In this document: one piece after another, positions 8,258 to 16,014 of the stretch | How positions within the stretch are numbered: position 1 is the first letter of the stretch | How the letters are laid out: the number at the start of each line of letters is the position of its first letter | Source: CAIVVT01 sp052145115 | GTDB lineage: Bacteria; Acidobacteriota; Terriglobia; Bryobacterales; Bryobacteraceae | Assembly: GCA_052145115.1 (NCBI GenBank) | Contig: JBKQPG010000028.1 | Location: 62,001 to 126,000, forward strand | Direction of reading: 5' to 3' | Length of the DNA: 64,000 nt | Position numbers and translations under genes: made by a program | The notes under the pieces: model-generated | Database searches by the model: none | Seen by the model: only the letters and a program-made list of their open reading frames with translations | What the model was told of the DNA's origin: nothing

Positions 8258-8411
8258 AGGAACAAAGCCAAATATCGACTTTTCTTTTTAAAATGAATGG
8301 CTTAATTGGCTATCATTCGATTGGTTTTGCGCTAAACGTTCGTTTTTCAAAGAGCAATGATGGTGGACCGCAAGAGCGGGCTACCACCCCCAGCTTAGAC
8401 CCGGGTGTCAA
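8258..8411 (+). repeat. A repeat, copy 2 (locus 1)
   Basis: Second A copy, aligned with copy 1 at a 300-bp offset through the full length to TGTCAA (8406-8411). An open frame runs across both A copies and B from 7939 to 8628, but its protein simply mirrors the DNA duplication and is not considered a gene. Confidence 0.9.
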
Positions 8412-8494
8412 GTTGATTCGCATGGCCGGGAGGGTAGCGCGAGGAGGAGAACGGGAGCGGGCTCAGAAACGCAGCCGGCGGTGTCGGGGCGGCG

Positions 8495-11221
8495 CTATTG
8501 GGGCTGATGTTGTTGGCGCAGGAAGGCCGGCGAATCCATCTGGACCGAGGGCTGCGGATCGTCGGGATCCTTGGCCTTTTCGGGCACGAACACGTCGGGA
8601 TCGGGCCGCAGCGCGGTGTAGGGCGTGAAGTCGGGCTGGGAAGTAAAGCAATCGGCCAAGTCGGCGGCGGTGGCGTCGTAGAGATTCAAGGGCGGCAGGC
8701 CCAACAGGCGGAAGACGGTGCGCAGCAGGCCCGGAAAGCTCGAGTTGGTGTGAGCGACGTAGTTCGAGCGTGCGTACGGCGAGAGCGCCAGCAGCACGGT
8801 ACGGTGGGAATCGACGTGGTCCACGCCGCCTTGGGCGTCGTCCTCGGTCACGAAGACGGCCATTTGCTTCCACCATCTGGAGTGCGTCAGGTACTCCATG
8901 ATGCGACCCAGCGCGTAGTCGTTATCGGCGACGTAGGAGGCGGCGAAGGGGAAGCCGTCGGCGGGGCGCGGCTTGGCCATGTGGTCGTTGGGCAGATGGA
9001 TATAGATGAATCGCGGCAGGTCCGTGCCGGGCTGGTTGTAGAGACGCTCCAGTTCGGCGATCAACTGGGTGGCGCGGTACTGGTCGGGGACGTTCATGTT
9101 GAACTGCGGATAGTCGCGCGAAGTATTGCGGTACAACGGTTCGGGCATTGGAACGTTGACCAGGTAGCGCGCGCCGGTGGGCTTCTCGCCGGGCTCCTCC
9201 TCGACGCCGGCCAGCTCGAAGCCTTCGCCGAAGTTGCGGAAAGTGACGCCGAGGCGGTCCAGATGGTGCCACAGCGCGCCGGCCTCGAGCTGCTCCTCGG
9301 GGTGCAGGCTGGAGTTAGATGTGGCGTTGGAAAGGCGGCCGGGCGCGGTGGTGGGGAAACGGAAATCCTTCTGGCCGCCGTAGGCCGCCATCAGCGAGCT
9401 CTCGGTCCAGGCGTTGGGATAGGAGCCGACGAGCCAGTGGTGGCCGTCCACGCTGACCTCGGAGTCGGCGTAGAAGTTGTCGCTCATGGCATAGCGGCGG
9501 GCGAGCGCCTGGTGGTTGGGCGTGAGGTTGTAGGAGCGCTTCCCGGCGCGGGCCTTGAGCGAGCCGGGCTCGTACCACAGCCAGCCGCTGGGGCCTAGGC
9601 GGGCGAGGTCGGGAGCGCCGTTGACGGGGCCGTTGGCGGCGCTGGTGGTGGCGCCGAATACCTCGTCGAAAGTGCGGTTCTCCTTCACGATCAGAACCAC
9701 GTGACGGATGGCGGCGGGCAGCGCGGAGGGCTCGAGCCGGCGCGACAGGAAGCCGCCCAGGGCGTAAACGCGCTCGGTCAGCATGGGCATGAGGTGCGGC
9801 AGGGGCATATCGAAGACGGTCAGCATGCCGGTGCGCATTTCGCCCTGGAAACTGCGCTCGATGGGAGCCATGCGCGTGGCATTGGGGCCCGTGCCGAGGC
9901 CCTTAGCGTTGGCCACGAAGACGCGGCCGCGGTCCAGCGCGATGGAGGTGGGAAACCATCCCGCGGGCAGATGGGCGTCGAGCCGGTTGGTGGTCAGATT
10001 GACCACGCCGACGGCGTTGATGCCGGCCTCGGCGACGAGCAACCGGCCGTTGTTCAGATCGAGGGTCAGGCCGACAGGCAGGATGCCGCGGAAGTTTTCC
10101 AGGCCGGAGATGCGCAGCGGAATCTGCTCGCGGACCGAGAGCGTGACGGCGTCGACGACGGAGATGGTGTCCTGATTACCGTTGGCGACGTAGATGGCGG
10201 CCGGGCTGGCGGCGACGCCGGTGGGGCCGCTGCCACCCATGCTGTTCGGCCCGAAGGGCGCCCCGGTGCGGACCAGAGCTTCAAGGCGGGCATTGGCGGG
10301 ATCGGAGACATCGATCACGCTCAGCGAATTCGATTGTGGCGCGTTGGGATCGCCCAGACCGGGGACCGCGACCGGGCCCGCCGAGGTCGGCACGGTCACG
10401 CCTTCCCAAGCCTGTTTTGACGGAAAGCCGAAAGCCGGGAAGGGGATGGCGGTGGTTTGCGGATGGCGGGGGTCGGCGCCGGGAATGGCGCTGTATTGGA
10501 ACATGCCGGTGTTGGTCACGTACAGATGCAGGCGATCGGGCGAGAGCGCGATGCGGAACGGCAGGCGGCCGGTGGTGACGCTGGAGACGAGCTTCTGGGT
10601 GCGCGTATTGAAGATGGCTACGCGGAAGTTGGCCTGATCGACAACGTATAGCAGACGGCGGGCCGGATCACAGGCCAAGTCACCGGAGAAGCTGTCGCGC
10701 CAGGGTCCCTGGTTGAGCTCGAGGAGGTTGAGCAGGCGGCCCGAGGGCAGCGCAACCTCGCGGACCCGTCCGCTGTTGCCTTCCGAGGCGAATAAGCGGC
10801 GGTCGCTTTCAAACGCCAGCCCCATGAAGACGCTGCGCCAGTCGTCATCGTCGCGGCCGGATTCGCTTTTGTCTTCCGGGCGCAGCTTAGCGCGAAGCTG
10901 GAGGACCTGCCAGGCGTCGGAGGTCATGTCCAGGACGGTCAGCGAGAAGCGGTCCGGGCCGCCATTAGCGGTCACGGCCAGCTTGCCGTCGGGGCTGACG
11001 GCGACGCCGAAGGCGCCCGGACCGGTCTGGAAGGAGCGCCCCAGCGGCTCGACCATGCGGCCGCCAGGGAGCACGCTCTCGGCGCCGGGGCGGCGCGCGG
11101 CGGGGCGCACTCCGGCCGGCGGGCGGAATTCCTTTGCCGGCGGGGCCGCGGGCGGGAGCGCGGGCAGCGTGGCCAGCAAGAAAGCTAGGATGAGAACGAG
11201 GCGGAGCATCGGGCGCGTCAT
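8495..11221 (-). CDS. Secreted YncE-type beta-propeller fused to alkaline phosphatase/phosphoesterase domain
   Basis: 908 residues from the MTRPMLRL start, which begins a clear signal peptide (LVLILAFLLATLPALPPAAP); the frame is open further upstream but that part is Pro/Ala junk overlapping a divergent gene. Residues ~60-480 hold YncE/lactonase-like propeller repeats (VSPDGKLAVTANGG, SVIDVSDPANARLEAL, ISVVDAVTLSVREQIPL, TSIALDRGRVFVANAKG). Residues ~490-900 are a phosphoesterase of the acid phosphatase/phospholipase C type (HVVLIVKENRTFDEVFG, SDNFYADSEVSVDGHHW, YIHLPNDHMAKPRPADGFPF, VFVTEDDAQGGVDHVD). This fusion is common in acidobacteria. Substrate unknown; likely periplasmic or extracellular. 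Confidence 0.9.
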   Translation of the reverse strand: MTRPMLRLVLILAFLLATLPALPPAAPPAKEFRPPAGVRPAARRPGAESVLPGGRMVEPLGRSFQTGPGAFGVAVSPDGKLAVTANGGPDRFSLTVLDMTSDAWQVLQLRAKLRPEDKSESGRDDDDWRSVFMGLAFESDRRLFASEGNSGRVREVALPSGRLLNLLELNQGPWRDSFSGDLACDPARRLLYVVDQANFRVAIFNTRTQKLVSSVTTGRLPFRIALSPDRLHLYVTNTGMFQYSAIPGADPRHPQTTAIPFPAFGFPSKQAWEGVTVPTSAGPVAVPGLGDPNAPQSNSLSVIDVSDPANARLEALVRTGAPFGPNSMGGSGPTGVAASPAAIYVANGNQDTISVVDAVTLSVREQIPLRISGLENFRGILPVGLTLDLNNGRLLVAEAGINAVGVVNLTTNRLDAHLPAGWFPTSIALDRGRVFVANAKGLGTGPNATRMAPIERSFQGEMRTGMLTVFDMPLPHLMPMLTERVYALGGFLSRRLEPSALPAAIRHVVLIVKENRTFDEVFGATTSAANGPVNGAPDLARLGPSGWLWYEPGSLKARAGKRSYNLTPNHQALARRYAMSDNFYADSEVSVDGHHWLVGSYPNAWTESSLMAAYGGQKDFRFPTTAPGRLSNATSNSSLHPEEQLEAGALWHHLDRLGVTFRNFGEGFELAGVEEEPGEKPTGARYLVNVPMPEPLYRNTSRDYPQFNMNVPDQYRATQLIAELERLYNQPGTDLPRFIYIHLPNDHMAKPRPADGFPFAASYVADNDYALGRIMEYLTHSRWWKQMAVFVTEDDAQGGVDHVDSHRTVLLALSPYARSNYVAHTNSSFPGLLRTVFRLLGLPPLNLYDATAADLADCFTSQPDFTPYTALRPDPDVFVPEKAKDPDDPQPSVQMDSPAFLRQQHQPQ

Positions 11222-11283
11222 CGGGTGGCAGAGGTCCAAAAGAGATAGCGTGTCAGAGGAGCGGCGCGAAAGGCAAACCGGAG

Positions 11284-12063
11284 ATGACTCGAAGAACGTT
11301 CTTAGCTGAATCGGGAGTGATCGCCATGGGGATGAATCTACAAGCGGCGCCGACACCGGGCGCGCGTTATTTTCTGCTCGAAAGTTACTTATTGAAAAAC
11401 GGCAGCCAGGGCCAGCGGCTGGCCACGTATCTAAAAGAAGCGCGGCTGGGGATGGCGGCGCGGCTGAAGACCGCGGCGCCGGGGCTGGTACTGGAGGCGC
11501 TGGTGGCGGCGCACATGCCGCAGGTGCTGACGGTGACGGCGTACGGATCGCTGGAGGAAATGGAGCAGGCGAAGCGGGCCTGGCGCGAGGACGCGGGGGC
11601 GCGCGAGGCGCTGGCGAAGCAGGAGGCCGGGGATGAGGCGCCATATGAGGTGCGCAACGAGGTGCTGCTGGAATCGGCGCCGTACACGCCGGCGTTTCCT
11701 CCGGCGAGCGTTGAAACAGGGAAGCCGCCGCGCGTTTTTGAGCTGCGGACCTACCATTCGCCGACGGAGCGCCAACTGAAGGCGCTGCACGAGCGGTTCG
11801 CGGGGCCGGAGGTCCAGATCTTCAGCCGCTCGGGGATTCACCCGGTGCTGTACAGCTCCACTTTCATCGGACCGAACCAGCCGAACCTGACGTACCTGAC
11901 GCCGTTCGACGACCTGGCGGCGCGGGAGAAGGCGTGGGCGGCGTTTGGCGCGGATGCGGAATGGGCGAAGGTGCGGGACGAGTCGATCGCGCGCAGCGGG
12001 CAGATTGCGAGCGTGATCCAGATCTCGCTGTTCAAGGCCGCGGCGTATTCACCGGTGCGCTGA
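11284..12063 (+). CDS. NIPSNAP family protein with Tat-like leader
   Basis: 259 residues. The start MTRRTFLAESGVIAMGMNLQ has an RR-TFL pattern resembling a short Tat signal. Two ferredoxin-like NIPSNAP repeats follow: residues ~22-120 (YFLLESYLLKNGSQGQR) and ~145-255 (VFELRTYHSPTERQLKAL, ending ASVIQISLF). NIPSNAP domains are small dimeric alpha-beta barrels with poorly known roles. It is divergent from the YncE/phosphoesterase gene with 62 bp between starts, and ends 16 bp before the convergent rseP. Confidence 0.85.
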   Translation: MTRRTFLAESGVIAMGMNLQAAPTPGARYFLLESYLLKNGSQGQRLATYLKEARLGMAARLKTAAPGLVLEALVAAHMPQVLTVTAYGSLEEMEQAKRAWREDAGAREALAKQEAGDEAPYEVRNEVLLESAPYTPAFPPASVETGKPPRVFELRTYHSPTERQLKALHERFAGPEVQIFSRSGIHPVLYSSTFIGPNQPNLTYLTPFDDLAAREKAWAAFGADAEWAKVRDESIARSGQIASVIQISLFKAAAYSPVR

Positions 12064-12079
12064 AACGCGTCTGGGGCCG

Positions 12080-13405
12080 TCAGGAGCCGGGCAGGATTTT
12101 CGTGATGTCGTTGTAGATGACCACCAGCAGGGTGAGCATCAGGAAGACGAAGCCCAGCTTGAAGACGGTCTCCTTGATCTGCAGGCTGAGATCGCGGCGG
12201 ATGAGCATTTCAATCAGCAACATCAGGAGCATGCCGCCGTCCAGAATCGGAATCGGCAGCAGGTTGAAGATCGCCAGATTGAGACTCACCGAGGCCATCA
12301 GTTCGACGAACGGGAAGAGGCCCTCGCGGGCGGCCTGGCCGCTGAGCTGAGCGATGCCGATCGGGCCGGAGAGCGAGCGGGCCGAGGAACGGCGCTCGAC
12401 GATGGCGCTGAGAAACTGGTAAATCAGGGTCGCGCCGCGGACATTCTGGCGCGCGGATTCGCGCAGGGCGCTGAAAAACGGCAACCGGACGTAGACCACG
12501 CGCGGAGCCAGTTCGACGCCCAGCATCCAGCTCTGCTGTCCGCCCAGATCGCCGCGAATGGGCGCGAAATCCAACTGCACCAACTGGCCGTCGCGGCGCA
12601 GCGTCAGGTGGACCGGCTGGCCATTCGAGCGGGCCAGGGCCTCATGCACCTTCTCCGCGACGCGAATCGGCTGGCCGTTGATGCTGACGAACTGGTCGCC
12701 CTTGCGCAGGCCTTTGCTCTGGGCGTTCATGCCGGGGATGAAGCCGCCGACTTCGACGTCGTTCTGGGGCATCCAGCCGGCCGAGCCGACGCCCGAGGAG
12801 GGGTCGGCTTCGGGCATCACGTCGAGGTGCAGCAACTGCGAGCCGCGGCGCATCACCAGGGGGACCCAGCGGCGGGCGCTGACCACTTCGGTCATGGCCA
12901 CATCCTCCCAGGTCGGATCGGTCTTGTTCCCGATCTGGAGGATGGTATCGCCTTCGCGCACGCCAGCCTTGTCGGCGGCCGAGCCGGGCTGGACATAGCC
13001 CACGGTAGCGGCCTGAGTGGCGCCGGCGAGCTTGGGATAGTGCAGCATGAACAGCCCGGCGAGCAGGGCGAAGGCGAGGACCACGTTCATGACCGGCCCG
13101 GCGGCCACGATCAGCAGCCGCTGCCAGCGCGGCTTGACGTTGAAACCTCGCGGGTCGGGGTTGTCGTTCGGCTGTTCGCCGGCCATCTTGACATAGCCGC
13201 CGATGGGCAGCCAGCAAATGCGGAACTCGGTTTCACCGAATTGACGGAAGAAAAGCTTGGGACCGAAGCCGATACTGAAGGCCTGGATGTGCACGTCGAA
13301 GAAGCGGGCCACCAGGTAATGGCCCAGCTCGTGGATCACGATCATGATCCCGATCAGGACCAGCAGCCACCAAAAATTCTGCAAAATGTTTTCGATGATA
13401 CCCAT
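12080..13405 (-). CDS. rseP: RseP-type site-2 membrane metalloprotease
   Basis: 441 residues. Zinc motif HELGH at 25-29 inside the first membrane helix, FSIGFGPKLF and LPIGGYVKMAG after it, two periplasmic PDZ domains (~residues 125-205 and 210-290, with KGLRKGDQFVSINGQPI), and the second zinc-site helix NLLPIPILDGG near 395. RseP cleaves membrane-embedded anti-sigma factors and leftover signal peptides. It follows dxr by 22 bp on the same strand, the classic dxr-rseP pairing seen in many bacteria. Length and motifs are normal. Confidence 0.96.
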   Translation of the reverse strand: MGIIENILQNFWWLLVLIGIMIVIHELGHYLVARFFDVHIQAFSIGFGPKLFFRQFGETEFRICWLPIGGYVKMAGEQPNDNPDPRGFNVKPRWQRLLIVAAGPVMNVVLAFALLAGLFMLHYPKLAGATQAATVGYVQPGSAADKAGVREGDTILQIGNKTDPTWEDVAMTEVVSARRWVPLVMRRGSQLLHLDVMPEADPSSGVGSAGWMPQNDVEVGGFIPGMNAQSKGLRKGDQFVSINGQPIRVAEKVHEALARSNGQPVHLTLRRDGQLVQLDFAPIRGDLGGQQSWMLGVELAPRVVYVRLPFFSALRESARQNVRGATLIYQFLSAIVERRSSARSLSGPIGIAQLSGQAAREGLFPFVELMASVSLNLAIFNLLPIPILDGGMLLMLLIEMLIRRDLSLQIKETVFKLGFVFLMLTLLVVIYNDITKILPGS

Positions 13406-13427
13406 GTTTGGCTGAACCAGCCTCGTT

Positions 13428-14630
13428 TCAGGTTAAGGCGGCGGTGGCCCGGCGACCAGCGCGCCGGCGGACGGCCTCGGCCGCGGCGGAGCGGCTGCGA
13501 CGGTCGATGTCGAGCAAGTCGTGAATACTCGTGGCTTCGCGAAAGGGCATGACGGAGAGCGTATCCTCGACCACGGCAGCAATGGCGGGAAACGGGATCT
13601 GCCCCCGCAGGAAGGCTTCCACAGCTACCTCATCGGCCGCATTGAGCGTACATCCAGAGGATCCGCCGGCCTCCTGGGCGTGATAGGCCAGGCTGAGGAG
13701 GGGGAAACGGCTGAAGTCGGGGGCCTCGAAATCCCAGTGGCGCGTGGCGGTCCAGTCCAGGCGCGGGACCGGGGCGGGCTCGCGGTCGGGCCAGGTCATC
13801 GCATATTGGATGGGCATGCGCATGTCGGTGGCGCAAACCTGGGCGATCACGCTGCCGTCGTTGTATTCCACCAGGGCGTGCACGGTGGACTGGGGATGGA
13901 CGACCACTTCGACGTCGCGGGGAGCGAAACCGAACAGCCAGCAGGCCTCGATCACTTCGAACCCTTTGTTCATCAGGGTGGCGGAATCGATGGTGATGCG
14001 CGGGCCCATCTTCCATGTTGGATGCTGCAAAGCCTCGGCCGGGGTCACGTGCGCCAGTTTTTCGAGGGGGGTAGTGCGGAAGGGCCCGCCGGAAGCCGTG
14101 AGGATGAGTTTGCGGACCTCGGAGCGGCGGCCGGCGCGCAGGCATTGGTGGGCCGCGTTGTGCTCGCTGTCGACGGGGATCAGCTCGCTGGAACACTCGC
14201 GCACCGCGTCCATGATCAGGCGCCCGCCGGCGACCAGCGTTTCCTTATTGGCGAGCCCGACGCGTTTGCGCGCGCGCAGGGCCTGATAAGTCGCCTCAAG
14301 GCCGGCCACGCCGACGATGGCCGACATCAGGAAGTCGACCTCCGGCGCGATGGCGGCGGCGAGATAAGAGGGCTCGCCCCAGGCCAGATCGGGGCGCGTT
14401 GAAGAGGTCATGCCGGCCTGTTCCAGCAGCACCACCAGGGGCTTGATCGAAGCCTCTTCGGCCACCACGGCCACGGCGGGGCGAAATTCAACAATCTGCT
14501 GGGCCAGTTTTTCGATGTTGCGCCCGGCGACAAGGGCGTAAACGCCAACTTCGTGGCGGCGCTGGCGTACGACATCCAGGGTACTGCGCCCGATGCTACC
14601 CGTGGAACCGAGAACCGTGATCAGTTTCAT
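13428..14630 (-). CDS. dxr: 1-deoxy-D-xylulose 5-phosphate reductoisomerase
   Basis: 400 residues. NADPH loop GSTGSIG at 8-14, VDSEHNAAHQCL (usual family wording VDSEHSAIFQCL), SGGPFR, and the substrate-binding HPTWKMGPRITIDSATLMNK are present. The enzyme converts DXP to MEP, the committed step of the non-mevalonate isoprenoid pathway. It is first in a two-gene operon with rseP. Upstream, 14631-14878 holds a well-spaced promoter and a structured RNA (listed separately), so expression may involve leader-based control. Confidence 0.97.
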   Translation of the reverse strand: MKLITVLGSTGSIGRSTLDVVRQRRHEVGVYALVAGRNIEKLAQQIVEFRPAVAVVAEEASIKPLVVLLEQAGMTSSTRPDLAWGEPSYLAAAIAPEVDFLMSAIVGVAGLEATYQALRARKRVGLANKETLVAGGRLIMDAVRECSSELIPVDSEHNAAHQCLRAGRRSEVRKLILTASGGPFRTTPLEKLAHVTPAEALQHPTWKMGPRITIDSATLMNKGFEVIEACWLFGFAPRDVEVVVHPQSTVHALVEYNDGSVIAQVCATDMRMPIQYAMTWPDREPAPVPRLDWTATRHWDFEAPDFSRFPLLSLAYHAQEAGGSSGCTLNAADEVAVEAFLRGQIPFPAIAAVVEDTLSVMPFREATSIHDLLDIDRRSRSAAAEAVRRRAGRRATAALT

Positions 14631-14752
14631 CCGCCAGCCGCCATCATATCATTCAGCGGTGGCGCAACATCTGTTGGCTGGGACGCGCGAGGGAAAGCGC
14701 GCGCACGCCACTCGGCGGCTCATTTCGGGTCTTTCTTGGGGAGTGGAGACTG

Positions 14753-14835
14753 AAAAAAAGGGGCGCCAGGGAGGTGAATGCTTCAGGGGTCTTTTGAGGT
14801 TAGTCTCGCTTTGGTGGGAGTTGCCTCCCTGGCTT
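14753..14835 (-). ncRNA. Candidate structured RNA / leader attenuator upstream of dxr
   Basis: Transcribed leftwards, the predicted 5' end falls at about 14835, immediately before GCCAGGGAGG (14833-14824), whose perfect complement CCTCCCTGGC lies at 14774-14765. Five nt later comes an uninterrupted run of seven T (14759-14753). So a closed 69-nt stem-loop is followed by a U tract: either an ~83-nt small RNA or a transcriptional attenuator 122 nt ahead of dxr. The loop contains a small GAG-ACTAAC-CTC hairpin. I do not recognise it as 6S, SRP, TPP or any riboswitch class I can recall. Confidence 0.5.
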
Positions 14836-14841
14836 GATTTC

Positions 14842-14870
14842 ATAGTAATATACTGAATTCTGAATTGCAA
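14842..14870 (-). promoter_or_regulatory. Sigma-70-like promoter for the dxr leader
   Basis: On the minus strand: -35 TTGCAA (14870-14865), 17-bp spacer, -10 TACTAT (14847-14842). Start of transcription is expected near 14835, exactly at the base of the leader stem. The region is strongly AT-rich compared with the genome. Confidence 0.65.
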
Positions 14871-14878
14871 GAGAAATT

Positions 14879-15781
14879 TTATGATTTTTTGGATACAGCT
14901 TTGACCTCAACTCCCGCAATTTTCTCTAAGACCTTGATAGTACTGCACATATCCTCATCCGCATAACCTTCGGAGAGAGCCACCTGAATCATCTGGCGCG
15001 TCACGGCGGTGAGCGGCAGCGGAACGCCCAATTCGGCCCCCGTTTCGAGCATCAGGCCGACGTCTTTGTGCAGCCATCTTGTTGAGAAATTTGTGGAAAA
15101 GTCGCGCCTGAGGACCATGGGCGCCTTGGCGGAGATCATGCCGGATCGGGCCGCCGAGTTGTTGAGGATTTCGAGCATCAATTCCGGATCCACCCCCGCG
15201 CGGGTGGCTAGCACCAGCCCCTCATTAAAAGCTTGTAACAAGTTGGAAAGGATCAGGTTCTGCGACAGCTTGGCGTGCAAGCCGAGGCCTATACCACCGC
15301 AGTAATAGAACAGTTTGCCCATCGGTTCCAGGTAGGGCTTCAATTTTTCATAGATTAATGGATCTCCACCGATCATGAAGGTGAGCGTTCCGCCCTCCGC
15401 GCCCGGTTTGGAACCCGTTACCGGGGTGTCCAGAAAGTGGGCCCCCTTGGTGGCAAGGGCGGCGGCGGCGCGGCGGGCGTAAGAGGGCGCGACGGTGGAG
15501 CAATCGGCGACGATCGAGCCCGCCCGAATGCCATCCAGGATGCCATCCGGTCCCAGCGTGACGCGCTCGCTCATGGCGGTGTCGCCGACGCACAGGAAGA
15601 CGATGTCGGCCGAGGCGGCCACCTGCTTGGGCGTGGCGCAGAATTCGGCCTGTTCCTCAGTGGCCAGGCGTTGCGCCTTGGCGGCGGTATTGGACCAGGC
15701 GGCCACGGAATGGCCAGCCCGCAAGAGGTTGCGGGCCATCGGGTAGCCCATGATGCCGAGTCCCAAGAATCCGAGTTGCAT
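14879..15781 (-). CDS. NAD(P)-dependent beta-hydroxyacid dehydrogenase family oxidoreductase
   Basis: 300 residues. Rossmann motif GLGIMG at 7-12, the family signature DTPVTGSKPGAEGGTL (~120-135), and the helix GLHAKLSQN with the catalytic lysine. The C-terminal helical half (SGMISAKAPMVL, TRWLHKDVGLML) is typical of 3-hydroxyisobutyrate/glyoxylate-succinic semialdehyde reductases. The precise substrate cannot be assigned. Cytosolic. It lies upstream of the dxr promoter on the same strand and is probably transcribed separately. Confidence 0.88.
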   Translation of the reverse strand: MQLGFLGLGIMGYPMARNLLRAGHSVAAWSNTAAKAQRLATEEQAEFCATPKQVAASADIVFLCVGDTAMSERVTLGPDGILDGIRAGSIVADCSTVAPSYARRAAAALATKGAHFLDTPVTGSKPGAEGGTLTFMIGGDPLIYEKLKPYLEPMGKLFYYCGGIGLGLHAKLSQNLILSNLLQAFNEGLVLATRAGVDPELMLEILNNSAARSGMISAKAPMVLRRDFSTNFSTRWLHKDVGLMLETGAELGVPLPLTAVTRQMIQVALSEGYADEDMCSTIKVLEKIAGVEVKAVSKKS

Positions 15782-16014
15782 TTCGTTGCGCCTCCAGTTC
15801 GAAAGGGGTCATCGCCGCGCCACCGGCGGATGTAACCGTCATTGTATGCCGGGCCTGCGGGAGGAGACAATCGCGGGCGGGCGTGCTCAGGATGCGGTCA
15901 CAGTGTGTTGGCACTGGATGGGCCTTCCCCGGGAGGTGAATCGCCGGCTCCTGACACCACTGGCGAGTGGGAGTAAGCTCGTGGATGCAGGCTGAATCTT
16001 GCCCAGGAGGCGCC

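Noticed and set aside
7958..8411. CRISPR array
   Set aside because: The repeat units are ~150 bp and only two copies per locus, with a conserved rather than variable spacer; no cas genes are present.
7619..8494. Insertion sequence remnant
   Set aside because: No transposase fragment, terminal inverted repeats or target duplication could be found, so only a repeat of unknown nature is claimed.
7939..8628. Open frame of 229 codons across the A-B-A repeat
   Set aside because: The predicted protein repeats itself exactly where the DNA repeats, has no family features, runs into the neighbouring gene on the opposite strand, and lacks a ribosome site.
11222..11644. N-terminal extension of the YncE/phosphoesterase protein
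   Set aside because: The 141 extra residues are Pro/Ala-rich, overlap the divergent NIPSNAP gene, and precede a textbook signal peptide that marks the true start.
14753..14835. 6S RNA or SRP RNA identity for the dxr leader RNA
   Set aside because: Too short and lacking a central bubble for 6S, and without the conserved GGAAGCAGC-type apical loop of SRP RNA.
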